From Desulforhopalus singaporensis (GTDB lineage Bacteria; Desulfobacterota; Desulfobulbia; Desulfobulbales; Desulfocapsaceae), in contig NZ_FNJI01000004.1 in assembly GCF_900104445.1 (NCBI RefSeq), forward strand, positions 158,960 to 222,959: a stretch of DNA of 64,000 nucleotides, given 5' to 3'. Positions 18,076 through 27,049 of this stretch are shown here, piece after piece. A model generated the notes under the pieces. That model was not told the DNA's origin, ran no database searches, and saw nothing but the letters and a program-made list of their open reading frames with translations. Positions within the stretch are counted from its first letter, which is position 1. Every line of letters starts with the position of its first letter. The position numbers and the translations under genes were made by a program.

Positions 18076-19584
18076 ATGGATACCGTACGGGTACTGGTGG
18101 TGGATGATGAAAAGGTAATCCGTGAAGGGGTCGAGCGGGCTCTGGGCAAGAAAGGCTACGAAGTCGTCAAGGCCGAAGACGGCAAGCGAGGGCTTGAACT
18201 GCTCGGCGAACACGATTTCGATATCGTTCTCACGGATCTGATGATGCCGGGGCTTGACGGGTTTGCGGTGCTTGAATGGATCCGGGAAAATCAACCGCAT
18301 ATCCAGGTTATTGTCATAACCGGGTTTGCCACTGTTACCAAGGCGGTTACGGCAATGAAACAGGGCGCGTTCGACTTCGTCGGCAAACCCTTTACCCCGG
18401 ATTATATCAGGATCGTCGTCGACAAGGCCGTGGAAAAAATCCGCATGCGCGAGGAGACCGAGCGGCTCCGGGAAGAAAGAGAGAAGGGGCTGATCGCCAT
18501 AGATAAATCCAGGAGTCGTCTGAAAACGATATTCAGGAGTATGTCCGAAGCTGTCCTTATCACCGATGCACACGGTGTCGTAGTGCTGCACAACCCGGCG
18601 GCAATACGGCTGCTGGAAATCCAGACCGATCCGGTAATCGGCAAGCATCTCGCAGACTCCATCCATGATGCGGCGGCGGTTTCAATGGTAACCGAGGCGA
18701 TCAGCTACTGCAAGGAGGTGAGCCGGGAGTTTACCCCCGGGGCGATATCGAGAAAGCACCTGCGCGCCTACTGCTCCCCGGTGGTGACGGAGCAGAGCAA
18801 GGTTATCGGTTCGGTTACCACCTTTCTCGACATCAGCGCCCATAAAGAGATTGACCGGATGAAGTCCGATTTCGTAGCGATGGTCGCCCACGAGTTGAAA
18901 TCGCCGCTGGCATCGGTTGAACAGATGATCTACGCCCTGCAGGTGGGATGCGAATATGAGGCGCAGAGTTCCTGCCATGCCCTCCATTGCCGGATGACCA
19001 CCCGGACAAGGGATCTGTTGCGGCTTATTGATAATCTTCTCAACCTGTCCAAGCTGGAAAGCGGGACCGTGGTTTTTAATCTCGAGCCTGTGCGCGGACA
19101 GGATATTATCCGCGACGTCCTTGAAATTGCCGCCCCCCAGGCGGAGGGCAAGGAAATCTCCATACATTATGAGCCGTCCGCCGAGCCGTGGTGGTTCAAC
19201 GTCGATTATGACCACATGCGTACGGCGATCATGAACATTGTCTCCAACAGCATCAAATACACTCCGGAAAAAGGGAATATAGATGTTTCCACCTCGTTTA
19301 ACGGCGGATTTGTCAACCTCATGGTGAAGGACACCGGGATCGGGATAAGCAAGGATGATCTGCCCCATATATTTGACCGGTTTTACCGGGTAAAGGGGAA
19401 GGCGACCCGTCACATTACCGGTTCGGGGCTCGGCCTGGCCCTCGTTAAGGAGGTTGTCGAGGCGCATAAGGGGTATATCGAGGTGAGCTCGGAACAGGAG
19501 CGGGGAACGACATTCACCCTCTGCTTCCCCCTTGCCGGGGAGAACGGTACTCCGGTGGCCGATCTGCCGAAAATGAAACCCTGA
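18076..19584 (+). CDS. Receiver-PAS-histidine kinase hybrid
   Basis: About 502 aa from the ATG at 18076; AGGA lies upstream, and starts at 18049 or 18070 are less well placed. The N-terminal receiver (Asp in IVLTDLMMPG, Lys in VGKPFTP) covers about residues 1-120. A short coiled linker follows, then a PAS domain (about 155-270). The HisKA His is in VAMVAHELKSPL (about 285), and the ATPase has NIVSNSIKYTP, DTGIGI, FDRFYR and GSGLGLAL. It has no membrane segment. Receiver-first hybrids are usually controlled by an upstream kinase. It ends the C1 operon. Confidence 0.88.
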   Translation: MDTVRVLVVDDEKVIREGVERALGKKGYEVVKAEDGKRGLELLGEHDFDIVLTDLMMPGLDGFAVLEWIRENQPHIQVIVITGFATVTKAVTAMKQGAFDFVGKPFTPDYIRIVVDKAVEKIRMREETERLREEREKGLIAIDKSRSRLKTIFRSMSEAVLITDAHGVVVLHNPAAIRLLEIQTDPVIGKHLADSIHDAAAVSMVTEAISYCKEVSREFTPGAISRKHLRAYCSPVVTEQSKVIGSVTTFLDISAHKEIDRMKSDFVAMVAHELKSPLASVEQMIYALQVGCEYEAQSSCHALHCRMTTRTRDLLRLIDNLLNLSKLESGTVVFNLEPVRGQDIIRDVLEIAAPQAEGKEISIHYEPSAEPWWFNVDYDHMRTAIMNIVSNSIKYTPEKGNIDVSTSFNGGFVNLMVKDTGIGISKDDLPHIFDRFYRVKGKATRHITGSGLGLALVKEVVEAHKGYIEVSSEQERGTTFTLCFPLAGENGTPVADLPKMKP

Positions 19585-19621
19585 CCCCGGCTGCAGCCCC
19601 AAGGGGAATCGAGTGATACTG

Positions 19622-19646
19622 GCCGGCTTGCGGCTTGACAGCCGGC
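19622..19646. repeat. Inverted repeat between convergent genes
   Basis: Perfect 7-bp arms (19622-19628 and 19640-19646) around an 11-base loop lie in the short gap between convergent genes. No T-run follows. It could aid termination in either direction. Confidence 0.4.
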
Positions 19647-19664
19647 GGTGGGATCGATCGCCGG

Positions 19665-20567
19665 TTATGCCGGAGATTGCCAGGAACCGGGATCCCTGAA
19701 TTTTTGATGAAACTGCTCGGCCACTCTGTTTACCTTGTCGACTCTTTCCGGTGCGAGAAAGTGTTGGTAGAGACCGTCAGGCAGAAACTTCGTGCTGCCG
19801 ACTATTTTCCGTTCGAAAAGCGACAGCGCCTCGATGGCTTTATCGCAAGCCGGATAGCCCCTGTCATCAAGGAATATCGACTCATCAAACCGGACCGGGA
19901 CCACGTTGTTTATATCGACGATCTTGATTTTACCCGACGGGGTCACGATAAGATTACCGTTGCCGGCTATGTCCGGAATGTAGCCGACTTCAGCGATCAT
20001 CCGGCGTATCCTGTTGATGAAAATGGCTACCGATCCGGTTGCTCTGGCGACTCTGTCCGCAAGTTCGCCCCTGGTGCGGCAGGTGGTCTCAAAACATGTT
20101 GCCAGAGGGTGTCTGCCTGTCAAGTTCCAGGGGCTGATCTTGACCCCTGAAACGTATTCCTGAACGCCGCACAACATGATTTTGGCTTTCTCCTCCCCCT
20201 GGCACTCGACTATGCATTCGGTGGAAAGGGCGATGAAATCCGGTCCCAGATAGTGCAGGATGAGCTTGTATAGCCGCACTTCCTCCAGGACGTCATCAAG
20301 GGCTGTAAAACGTTTTCGCAATATACGCAGCATATATCTGGGTCTGGCCCTGGGGTACAGCCGTATGCCAAGATCCGGATCCATCTGCCCAACAGATTCT
20401 GTATCCACGTCTTTTGCCGACAATATCTCGAAGATATGTGAGCGCAGTCCCTGATGCGGATGTCTCCTGTAGAAAAACGAAGACGAATCAAGGAGAAAGC
20501 CGAGCTTGCCGAGGTCATCTCCTGCAAGATACTCCCTGTCTGCAATGGTGCTGTCTGGTTTTTCCAT
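19665..20567 (-). CDS. Uncharacterised protein with a kinase-like catalytic-loop signature
   Basis: 300 aa, soluble, no clear family from memory. Residues about 200-225 read IPDIAGNGNLIVTPSGKIKIVDINNV, which resembles the protein-kinase loop D-x(4)-N followed by strand and a metal-binding Asp (here D-I-N in place of D-F-G). This pattern occurs in YrbL-like and other atypical kinases. The segment EYVSGVKI could be the hinge. The N-terminus has no glycine-rich loop that I can see. It converges on the receiver-kinase hybrid. It may act as a small kinase or be a degenerate fold; the function is not assigned. Confidence 0.55.
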   Translation of the reverse strand: MEKPDSTIADREYLAGDDLGKLGFLLDSSSFFYRRHPHQGLRSHIFEILSAKDVDTESVGQMDPDLGIRLYPRARPRYMLRILRKRFTALDDVLEEVRLYKLILHYLGPDFIALSTECIVECQGEEKAKIMLCGVQEYVSGVKISPWNLTGRHPLATCFETTCRTRGELADRVARATGSVAIFINRIRRMIAEVGYIPDIAGNGNLIVTPSGKIKIVDINNVVPVRFDESIFLDDRGYPACDKAIEALSLFERKIVGSTKFLPDGLYQHFLAPERVDKVNRVAEQFHQKFRDPGSWQSPA

Positions 20568-20944
20568 GTTGTCCCGTTATGACCGATGTCGCGGCTGTCT
20601 GTCTATCTTTTTTGCGGACGGTAACCGGCGCAGTGAGGTCCTTTCTGTCGGTATACCCGTTTTTCACCCTGAATTCCAGGCGGGATCTGTTTTGGACGGC
20701 CACAAATCATGGGGGAGACTGCTCTGCCATCACATCCTTGCGGCAGTGACAATTGGAATTTATGAAACTAGCTCGACCCTTTATCCTCTTGTATAAGATA
20801 TAGAAATCCGGACTCGATCTGACACACAGGATTGATGAGACTTAAACTGACCTGACAACCACCATTAACCGGTTGCTCCAAGATTTTCAGGAAACATCTT
20901 TTCAACAAACAACCATATCTACGGTATTACTGCCGGTGGAAATA
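20568..20944. other. Non-coding boundary region, no gene seen
   Basis: 377 bases between the kinase-like gene and the integron-type integrase. Short frames exist on both strands but have no ribosome sites or family resemblance. It marks the left border of the accessory island. Confidence 0.5.
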
Positions 20945-22294
20945 TTAAAAATCCAGTGGACTTTTTGCCTCTTTCTTTGTCGTACTTTTCACGGTGTGAG
21001 TGTAGATCATGGTTGTCCTCACATCAGAGTGTCCCATCAGTTCCTGAATGGTACGGATATCATAATTAGCCTGGAGAAGGTGACTGGCAAATGAATGCCT
21101 AAATGTGTGCGAGGTGACTCTTTTGGGAATATGTGACTTATTTACAGCTGTTCTGAGTGATTTTTGCAAAAGCGACTCATGCACGTGATAACGTCTCAGT
21201 TCACCGCTTTTTTCAACGGTAGTCAGCTGTTTTGCAGGAAAGAACCACTGCCAGACAAGTTCACGTGCTGCATTTTTATACTTTGTTTCAAGTTGGTTTG
21301 GCAAAAAGACACCGGAATATCCCAACCGACAATCTTCCTCATGTAGGGCGATGACCCTTTGCAGTTGAGTTGAAAGCTGGTTGAACAGAGAATCCGGAAT
21401 AGGTACCGTTCTATCCTTCTTACCTTTGCCGTCATGTATGGTGAGGATCTTCATGTCAAAGTTAAAATTATTGACGCGAAGTGAAATGCATTCAGAGACG
21501 CGGAGTCCACATCCGTACATAAGACTGATGATCAGGCGATAAGGCATCTTGAGATTATCTACAATGCGGTCAATTTCCTCTCGGCTGAGAGCCACAGGTA
21601 TATATGGTTTGCGCTTTACCAAGGACGTGACGGTAAAAGAACAATAATGCGTTAAAGGCTTGATTTTGTGTTGAGACGGCGACTTGCTTTTGTACAGCAA
21701 GCGATGTGAGAAATTGCTTTACATCCTTAGTACCCAGTAAAGATGGATCTTTACTCTCTGTAAATGCCTGGAATTTTCTCACCCAATTAGTATATGTTTT
21801 CAAAGTTGCACGAGAATAATGGCGAACACGAATGGTATTGTTTAAGTCCGCAAATACTCCGGTCCAGTCTGCTCCTTTTTGCAGGCTAGGTTTCTTCTTA
21901 GTTGTGAAGCCTTCTGGTTGGCGAGGTGTAATCTCTAACGATTTGTATTCTTGACGATTATCACTGTATGTGTTAGGTGAAATAGAAGTAGGTCGCGGGG
22001 GCTTGTCTTTACCCTTGAAATCCTGTTGTTTTTGCGTGGACTGAACCCACGCAAAATATAATCGAACAGCCTGTTCTGCCTGTTTTTTGAACTGCACTGA
22101 TTGTTTCTTCTCATCGAGCTTTTTCAGAAAGGCAGACAAGCTTTTGCCTGTTCCTTGTTCGAAGTGATACTTATGGCAAAAATCAAGGTAGTAGCGCATC
22201 CACTTCAAGTAATACCTAGATGACCGGTAGGAATCCCTTGTTGACAGATATAGGTCCCGAATTGCTTGGTAATTTGAGCAGGGATTTGCAACAT
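20945..22294 (-). pseudogene. intI: Integron-type tyrosine integrase, broken by frameshifts
   Basis: The gene starts at ATG 22294 (MLQIPAQITKQF...GIPTGHL), shifts frame near 22225 into YYLKWMRYYLDFCHKY, and runs to about 21610. There it shifts again, apparently with loss of some linker codons, into RKPYIPVALSREE. The C-terminal catalytic domain is intact in its own frame: Arg in GCGLRVSE, HEED, WQWFFPA, RRYHVHE, SHTFRHSFASHLL (H-x-x-R), GHSD and the nucleophile Tyr in TMIYTHT. The WQWFFPA/RRYH block is typical of integron integrases. It is transcribed away from the cassette-like genes, as in integrons. It is probably inactive unless frameshifting restores it. Confidence 0.8.
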
Positions 22295-22430
22295 GAATGT
22301 TATCCTGTTAAGCTGATATCCAGTGAATCTTTCATGATATACAGCAAAAAAAGAGGATAACTTGTTGATTTCACGTTGTCAATAATTTCTGTTTTCTGGA
22401 GCTATAGGGAAACCAGAGAATAACTTGTTA
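22295..22430. other. Candidate attI region upstream of intI
   Basis: This is the expected place for attI, between the integrase start and the first cassette. Two near-identical blocks, at 22352-22368 and 22415-22431, share the core ATAACTTGTT, 63 bases apart. A stem-loop with arms around 22393-22400 and 22413-22420 lies just before the group II intron. The recombination core is not certain. Confidence 0.4.
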
Positions 22431-22898
22431 GTGCGCCAAGCGCAGCTTGGTGCTTCTTATAGGGTGCCCTGCCTCCGTTCCTGTGGCAGGAAGTCCCAAT
22501 CGGGTAAAGGTTAACCACCAGCCCGTACCGAGTGTTGCGCGACTCGCGGAGCCTTGTTGGCGAACAACAGTCGTGAAGCGTACACAGGGAACATTGCAGG
22601 CCGCAAGGGAGACGTACCTCCTTTAAGTGATTCAGCCTCGTTAGTTATATAAAAGCAGTTGGCGACGATCTTAACAATTCGGAAGCCAGTACAAAGGAAT
22701 CGCCATGGTGAGATTTCCGAGGGACTGCCGGGGTCCAAGAGCGTGGCATGCAATGAGAGAAGCATCAGGAACTTGGGAGCCCCTTCCACCTCCTTGCAAT
22801 GAAGTAAAGGTAGGACGTGTCAACCGCAAGAAGAGCGTCCAACGGGTTGAAGGGAGTCAGATCATTCCATACTACTCTGAGACGGTAGGGCCGTTCAC

Positions 22899-24248
22899 AT
22901 GGGGAAGGAAATGACGGTATTGTGTAGTCCGCCAAGGAAACATATGCAGATAAGACAGGCTGATAAACATATGCAAACCTCACTGCGGGGAATAGCAAAG
23001 AGAGGAAAGGAAGATCCAAAACACCAATTCGGTAACCTTTACAGTTTATTAAACAGTAAGAACCTGACATGGTGCTTTCCACAGATGAACCGAAAGGCCG
23101 CACCTGGTGTTGATGCGGTCGATTGGACAGCCTTTACAGCTGATCTATCAGGAAATGTAAGCAATCTGGCGACATCCCTGAAAGGGAAGCGTTACAAGGC
23201 GAAGCTGGTACGACGCCGGAATATTCCGAAACCTGGCGGGAAACAACGTCCGCTAGGTATACCGGTAATTGGCGACAAGCTGGTACAGACTGCGGCAGCT
23301 CTGATTCTGTCAGCTATATACGAGCAGGATTTTCTTTCCTGCAGCCACGGATATCGACGTGGTAAAGGTCCACAGCGAGCCGCCCTTGAACTGAGCCAAA
23401 GGCTGCATAGGGGACGGTTTGGCTGGGTAGTTGATGCTGATATCAAAGGGTTCTTTGACCACATAGACCATGATTGGCTATTGAAGATGCTGGAACAACG
23501 AATCAATGATCAAGCTTTTCTTGGTCTGATTCGGAAATGGTTGAAGGCTGGCATCCTAGAGGAAGACGGGCAGGTGATCTACCCGACGACCGGTACTCCT
23601 CAAGGCGGTGTCATTTCTGCTGTACTCGCCAACATCTATCTCCATTACGCGCTTGATCTGTGGTTTGAGAAGATCGTCAAACCGCGCTGCAAAGGGGATG
23701 TCATGCCGATGAGGTTCGCAGATGATTTTGTCTGCTGCTTTCAGTATAGGGAAGATGAACGGCGATTCTCCAAAGTCCTGGGAAAACGCTTGGGTAAGTT
23801 CAAGCTGGAGTTGTCCTTAGAAAAGACGCAGGTGATCAAGCTCACCCGTTTTGAGACGAAGGACAACAGGAGCTTTACTTTCCTCGGTTTCGAATTTCGC
23901 TGGGGCTTGAGCAGGACAGGCAAACCGCTCGTGATGATGCGTACATCGAAGAAAAAATTCCGGTTAGCCTTGGCGGCAATCCTTAGTTGGATCAAGAAAG
24001 ACCGCAGCAAGGTCGGAACAGCCGCATTGTTCACGAAACTGTGTCAAAAGCTGCAAGGACACTTCAACTATTATGGAGTCAGGGGAAACTATGACTTGCT
24101 GTACAAGTTCTATCGTCTGGCATGCCTGACAGTGTTTAAGTGGTTGAATAGGCGTACACAAAAGAAAAGCTGTAACTGGACGGGTTTTAAGGAAATGCTA
24201 TCATATTTCAAGGTGCCGCGTCCTCGAATTATAGGATATTGGAAATAA
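22899..24248 (+). CDS. Group II intron reverse transcriptase/maturase, endonuclease-less
   Basis: 449 aa at most; an inner ATG at 22911 is also possible and neither has a clear ribosome site. RT blocks: IPKPGGKQRPLGIP (RT2), HGYRRGKGPQRA, VVDADIKGFFDHIDH (RT3), GTPQGGVISAVLANIYLH (RT4) and MRFADDFV (RT5, FADD variant of YADD), then LEKTQVIK and the FLGFEFRW thumb, ending with a maturase X domain (FNYYGVRGNYDLL, NRRTQ). No HNH endonuclease domain follows, so insertion probably relies on single-stranded or stem-loop targets. Confidence 0.9.
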   Translation: MGKEMTVLCSPPRKHMQIRQADKHMQTSLRGIAKRGKEDPKHQFGNLYSLLNSKNLTWCFPQMNRKAAPGVDAVDWTAFTADLSGNVSNLATSLKGKRYKAKLVRRRNIPKPGGKQRPLGIPVIGDKLVQTAAALILSAIYEQDFLSCSHGYRRGKGPQRAALELSQRLHRGRFGWVVDADIKGFFDHIDHDWLLKMLEQRINDQAFLGLIRKWLKAGILEEDGQVIYPTTGTPQGGVISAVLANIYLHYALDLWFEKIVKPRCKGDVMPMRFADDFVCCFQYREDERRFSKVLGKRLGKFKLELSLEKTQVIKLTRFETKDNRSFTFLGFEFRWGLSRTGKPLVMMRTSKKKFRLALAAILSWIKKDRSKVGTAALFTKLCQKLQGHFNYYGVRGNYDLLYKFYRLACLTVFKWLNRRTQKKSCNWTGFKEMLSYFKVPRPRIIGYWK

Positions 24249-24280
24249 CTTTGCGCTTGTACGAAGCGAACTATACTGAG

Positions 24281-24313
24281 GAGCCCTGTGCGAGAAAACC
24301 GCACGCAGGGATC
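24281..24313 (+). ncRNA. Group II intron domain V
   Basis: A 33-base hairpin: a basal stem starting GAGCCCTG pairs with CAGGGATC, then a bulge and an upper stem GTGCG/CGCAC closed by an AGAAAAC loop. The catalytic triad AGC is at 24282-24284. Confidence 0.75.
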
Positions 24314-24369
24314 TGTGAGAGGGCGGTCGGGTAACTGGCTGGTCTATCTTAATTGTAAAGGAAAACAAA

Positions 24370-25047
24370 ATGGACAACCCTGAATTGTTACTTGGTGAAT
24401 ACAACAACCTTTGGAGTGAAAAAAATACTCACAAAATCCAGCTAAGAAAATTTAAAGGCTATCTGTCATATTTTACATCAATTATGACAGGATCTTTGTC
24501 AATATTTGGATTATCCACTACAGAATTATTTCAGACAATATCAAACTCAAAAGATCCAGCAATTTTAACCCAAAATATTACCAATGTTCTTAATATTATA
24601 TCAGTTCCTGCAGTACCAATAATACTTCTAATTAGTTCATTTGCTATCAACGAATTATTTCAAATTTATGTGATAGGCAACACAATAGGAAATATAGAAA
24701 AGAAACTAAATAAATTAACAGGAGAAAATATTTACTCTTGGGAACATAAAATATGCCCTGTTGTCTATGGTGGTAAAGATAATCATAATGGAAAAAAATT
24801 AACAAATATTATTCTATTAAATGACGTTCTAATATTTTTCCCTTTAATGTTAATTCTTACCACTATTCTAGTGGTATTTGCCCTGAATTTCTTGTATAAT
24901 TACAATTTAATACTTTTATATTCCTATGCAGCAATTTTATTTTTAATGCTTTTAGGAATTATTTATGTAGCTACTAAACTAGCTAATTATACAAAGGCAA
25001 GCAGCCAGCTTTCTTCTTTTATATCCGAAGCAATTAACAGCTATTAA
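24370..25047 (+). CDS. Uncharacterised membrane protein, cassette-like
   Basis: 225 aa, AT-rich and unlike its surroundings. Four or so hydrophobic segments are visible (about residues 32-50, 78-100, 150-175 and 180-200), with an N-terminal charged helix (EYNNLWSEKNTHKIQLRKFK). AAAGGAAAAC lies before the ATG. It begins 23 bases after the group II intron and reads away from the integron integrase, like a first gene cassette. I recognise no family. The composition points to recent transfer. Confidence 0.6.
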   Translation: MDNPELLLGEYNNLWSEKNTHKIQLRKFKGYLSYFTSIMTGSLSIFGLSTTELFQTISNSKDPAILTQNITNVLNIISVPAVPIILLISSFAINELFQIYVIGNTIGNIEKKLNKLTGENIYSWEHKICPVVYGGKDNHNGKKLTNIILLNDVLIFFPLMLILTTILVVFALNFLYNYNLILLYSYAAILFLMLLGIIYVATKLANYTKASSQLSSFISEAINSY

Positions 25048-25300
25048 TACGGTCATTGATCAGAAGACATTTGGCAGCATGATAATGTTGTAATTACAGG
25101 AATATGTCAGCGTCGATATGTTTGAAAAACAGCCTTCTGATTAATATCAATCAATTCATTGATTAGTAGACATATGTTGTACTCCGATGCGTTATCTCAA
25201 ATTTTGAAATTCTGGGGTGCTGGAAAATTTCGGACTACAAAAACGGCTTATTCTACAGACTCGTTAGCTTTGCGTTCCACATAAATAAAAGGAGAAAAAT
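25048..25300. other. Gap between cassette-like genes, possible degenerate attC
   Basis: AT-rich. GTTAGCT at about 25263 and GTTATCT at about 25191 resemble attC core motifs, and GAAATT/AATTTC arms lie near 25205-25240, but I cannot define a full site. No gene seen. Confidence 0.3.
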
Positions 25301-26371
25301 ATGAGAAAACTAATTGTTCATTTAGTATCAATATTAATAGCCACAGGGATAGCTAGCTGTGCAAACACCGAACACAAACCTTCATATGCTTACGAGTACA
25401 ATTCAAAAGGCGAAATCATCGTAGATGAAAGAAACTTCACCATCGCCGAAACTGATTTATACATGGCCAATCATTCGAAAGAGCATGCCGTAAATACCTT
25501 TAGGCACTCTCGGGAAATGTCGAGCATCAACAATCAGTTTGTGGTGCGTGAAAACCGTGATGTCATGTACAGTCATGCCGTGGTCGATATTTCACAAGGA
25601 GTAACCTTGATTAATCCTGAATGGGATGTTTTCTCAGTGATTCAGGTTATCGATGAAAACCAGTACACCATTGCTTCAATATACCCAGGAGAACAAAAAA
25701 CATTTACCCCTAAAGATGTAGCGCTTGGCAATCATTTGTTTTTAAACATGCGAACTGGAGTACGCTCACTCGACGAGGAAGGCTATAAAGAAGCACACCA
25801 TCATCAAGATAGTGTGATCATCAACAGCAATTCTTCAAATGCCTATCAAGCGAAAGGCTTTGAAACAGAAAGCCTTGATAAAAAACGAGCCGCTCTTAAG
25901 GCTCGTATGGCTGAAGCCGACAAGCCAGAGTTTTATTTCGGCACTAAAGATGAAGTTGACGAAACTCAATTCTTGATTGCTTCTGCCGTGGGCATTTTTG
26001 GCCTACCCATCAAGGATGCAGCGTATCTGAATACAATACAGCCCACAGGAAAAGTAAAAGGTGGCGCGCCAAGTAAAATTACGCTGCCAGCACCGCCGCT
26101 AAACTATGATAAAGGCGGCTTCTTTTCGGTAACCACATATGATGAAAAAGGCTGGATAGTGAAAGAAAATTTTGCTTTGAACAACACTACTGCGACACCC
26201 AATAAAGATGGAAGCTATACTTTCCACTTTAATGCTCCCGGCAAAATTAATAACATTGGTGTCGTTGAGAACTGGGCAATTTTAATTCGCTTGTATGCTC
26301 CAACAAGTGTAAGTGAAATTATGAATTACATGAAGGAAGCGGAGAAAAACATCAAAATTGAGCCACTATAA
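25301..26371 (+). CDS. DUF1254/DUF1214-type lipoprotein, cassette-like
   Basis: 356 aa; AAAGGAG lies before the ATG. The signal peptide ends in a lipobox-like GIASC (Cys about residue 20), so it is a probable lipoprotein. The C-terminal part matches the DUF1214 pattern: GGFFSVTTYDEKGWIV, then NKDGSYTFHF, and NWAILIRLYAP near the end. The N-terminal region with VDISQGVTLI and ENQYTIASIYPGE fits DUF1254. The function of this family is not established. An attC-like site follows 3 bases after the stop, so this is probably an integron cassette. Confidence 0.7.
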   Translation: MRKLIVHLVSILIATGIASCANTEHKPSYAYEYNSKGEIIVDERNFTIAETDLYMANHSKEHAVNTFRHSREMSSINNQFVVRENRDVMYSHAVVDISQGVTLINPEWDVFSVIQVIDENQYTIASIYPGEQKTFTPKDVALGNHLFLNMRTGVRSLDEEGYKEAHHHQDSVIINSNSSNAYQAKGFETESLDKKRAALKARMAEADKPEFYFGTKDEVDETQFLIASAVGIFGLPIKDAAYLNTIQPTGKVKGGAPSKITLPAPPLNYDKGGFFSVTTYDEKGWIVKENFALNNTTATPNKDGSYTFHFNAPGKINNIGVVENWAILIRLYAPTSVSEIMNYMKEAEKNIKIEPL

Positions 26372-26373
26372 AA

Positions 26374-26430
26374 AGCTAACAAGGCAAGGTTGCGGACAAG
26401 CAAAGCTTGCCGCAACTTGCGGCGTTATGT
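26374..26430 (+). repeat. attC-like recombination site
   Basis: An imperfect palindrome. Left arm GCTAAC (26375-26380) through GCAA-G-GTTGCGG-A-CAAGC; right arm GCTTG-CCGCAAC-TTGC to the core GTTATGT (26424-26430). The two arms pair except for two unpaired bases on one side, which is the extrahelical-base pattern integron integrases use to pick the strand. It lies just after the DUF1214 gene. Confidence 0.65.
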
Positions 26431-26435
26431 GACTG

Positions 26436-26618
26436 ATGAAGCCCACTAAGAGAAAAATGGCTCCGAATGAAGCTGGGAAATTTATTAGCCTGCTTGCGTT
26501 TGTATTAGGAGTTTTGGCGTGGGGTTTGTTGGCATCCATCGGTTACAGATATTTGACTGGTGAAGTACCGGCGGTAATTGACTGGGCATTTGTAGTTGGG
26601 CTGTCAATATTTGGCTGA
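26436..26618 (+). CDS. Small membrane protein, cassette-like
   Basis: 60 aa. A basic N-terminus (MKPTKRKMAP) is followed by two hydrophobic segments (about residues 15-36 and 47-60). It lies between the attC-like core at 26424 and an ACATAAC at 26691 that is the exact complement of that core, so the unit has the layout of a small integron cassette. No strong ribosome site; cassettes often rely on upstream translation. No family recognised. Confidence 0.5.
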   Translation: MKPTKRKMAPNEAGKFISLLAFVLGVLAWGLLASIGYRYLTGEVPAVIDWAFVVGLSIFG

Positions 26619-26690
26619 CGTATTTTATTCCATACTTCCGGGCATCAACTCATAATGATGAAATGAGAAGAAAATGATGGGTTGGACGTC

Positions 26691-26946
26691 ACATAACAAA
26701 TCGCCACAGCGGACGTCCGGCTCGCGCACGCTTTTTGTTTGCGCAAAAAGTCGCGCCCTTCGCACGGTCGCCGCTGGCCTCAGACGTTCACGGCGTCTGG
26801 GTCGCCGTGAATCGCGGTGCTGACTTCGTCAAGCCCCTGGCCCCGTTGCTTCACGCCAGAACCAGGAGCTTGACCAGACACCGTGGCCACCACAACCAAG
26901 CGAAGCTTGCTCGCGCTGCCCATGGCGCTGGTCAACACCGCGATTA
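26691..26946. repeat. Highly structured GC-rich palindromic block (second attC-like site plus nested inverted repeats)
   Basis: It starts with ACATAAC (26691-26697) and GCC-AC-AGCGG, which can pair with CCGCTGGC near 26771. It then holds nested imperfect palindromes: 26810-26824 with 26931-26945 (15 bases, one mismatch) and 26829-26841 with 26862-26874 (13 bases, one mismatch). Frames crossing it look like shadows of the repeats, not genes. Confidence 0.5.
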
Positions 26947-27049
26947 ATATTGCCACATTGAAGTTCTGAATATCCTATCAGTACACCTGTTTACCTTCTT
27001 CCTGTTGCTCTCAAGGATGAGGGGTACTCCCCGCCCTTATAGAGTAAAC

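Larger units (their letters stand above)
22431..24347 (+). mobile_element. Group II intron with reverse transcriptase
   Basis: The 5' end GTGCGCC fits the group II consensus GUGYG. The 3' end is placed at ...GGTCTAT after domains V and VI. About 470 bases of structured RNA precede the reverse-transcriptase frame, and domain V is clear at 24281-24313 with an AGC triad. That argues against the canonical IIC class, where CGC is usual. The left exon is a stem-loop followed by TAACTTGTTA; the right exon starts CTTAATTG. Total about 1.9 kb. It looks complete, since the maturase is intact. Confidence 0.75.

Noticed and set aside
26735..26947. 70-residue frame in the palindromic block
   Set aside because: Made of inverted-repeat sequence; no ribosome site.
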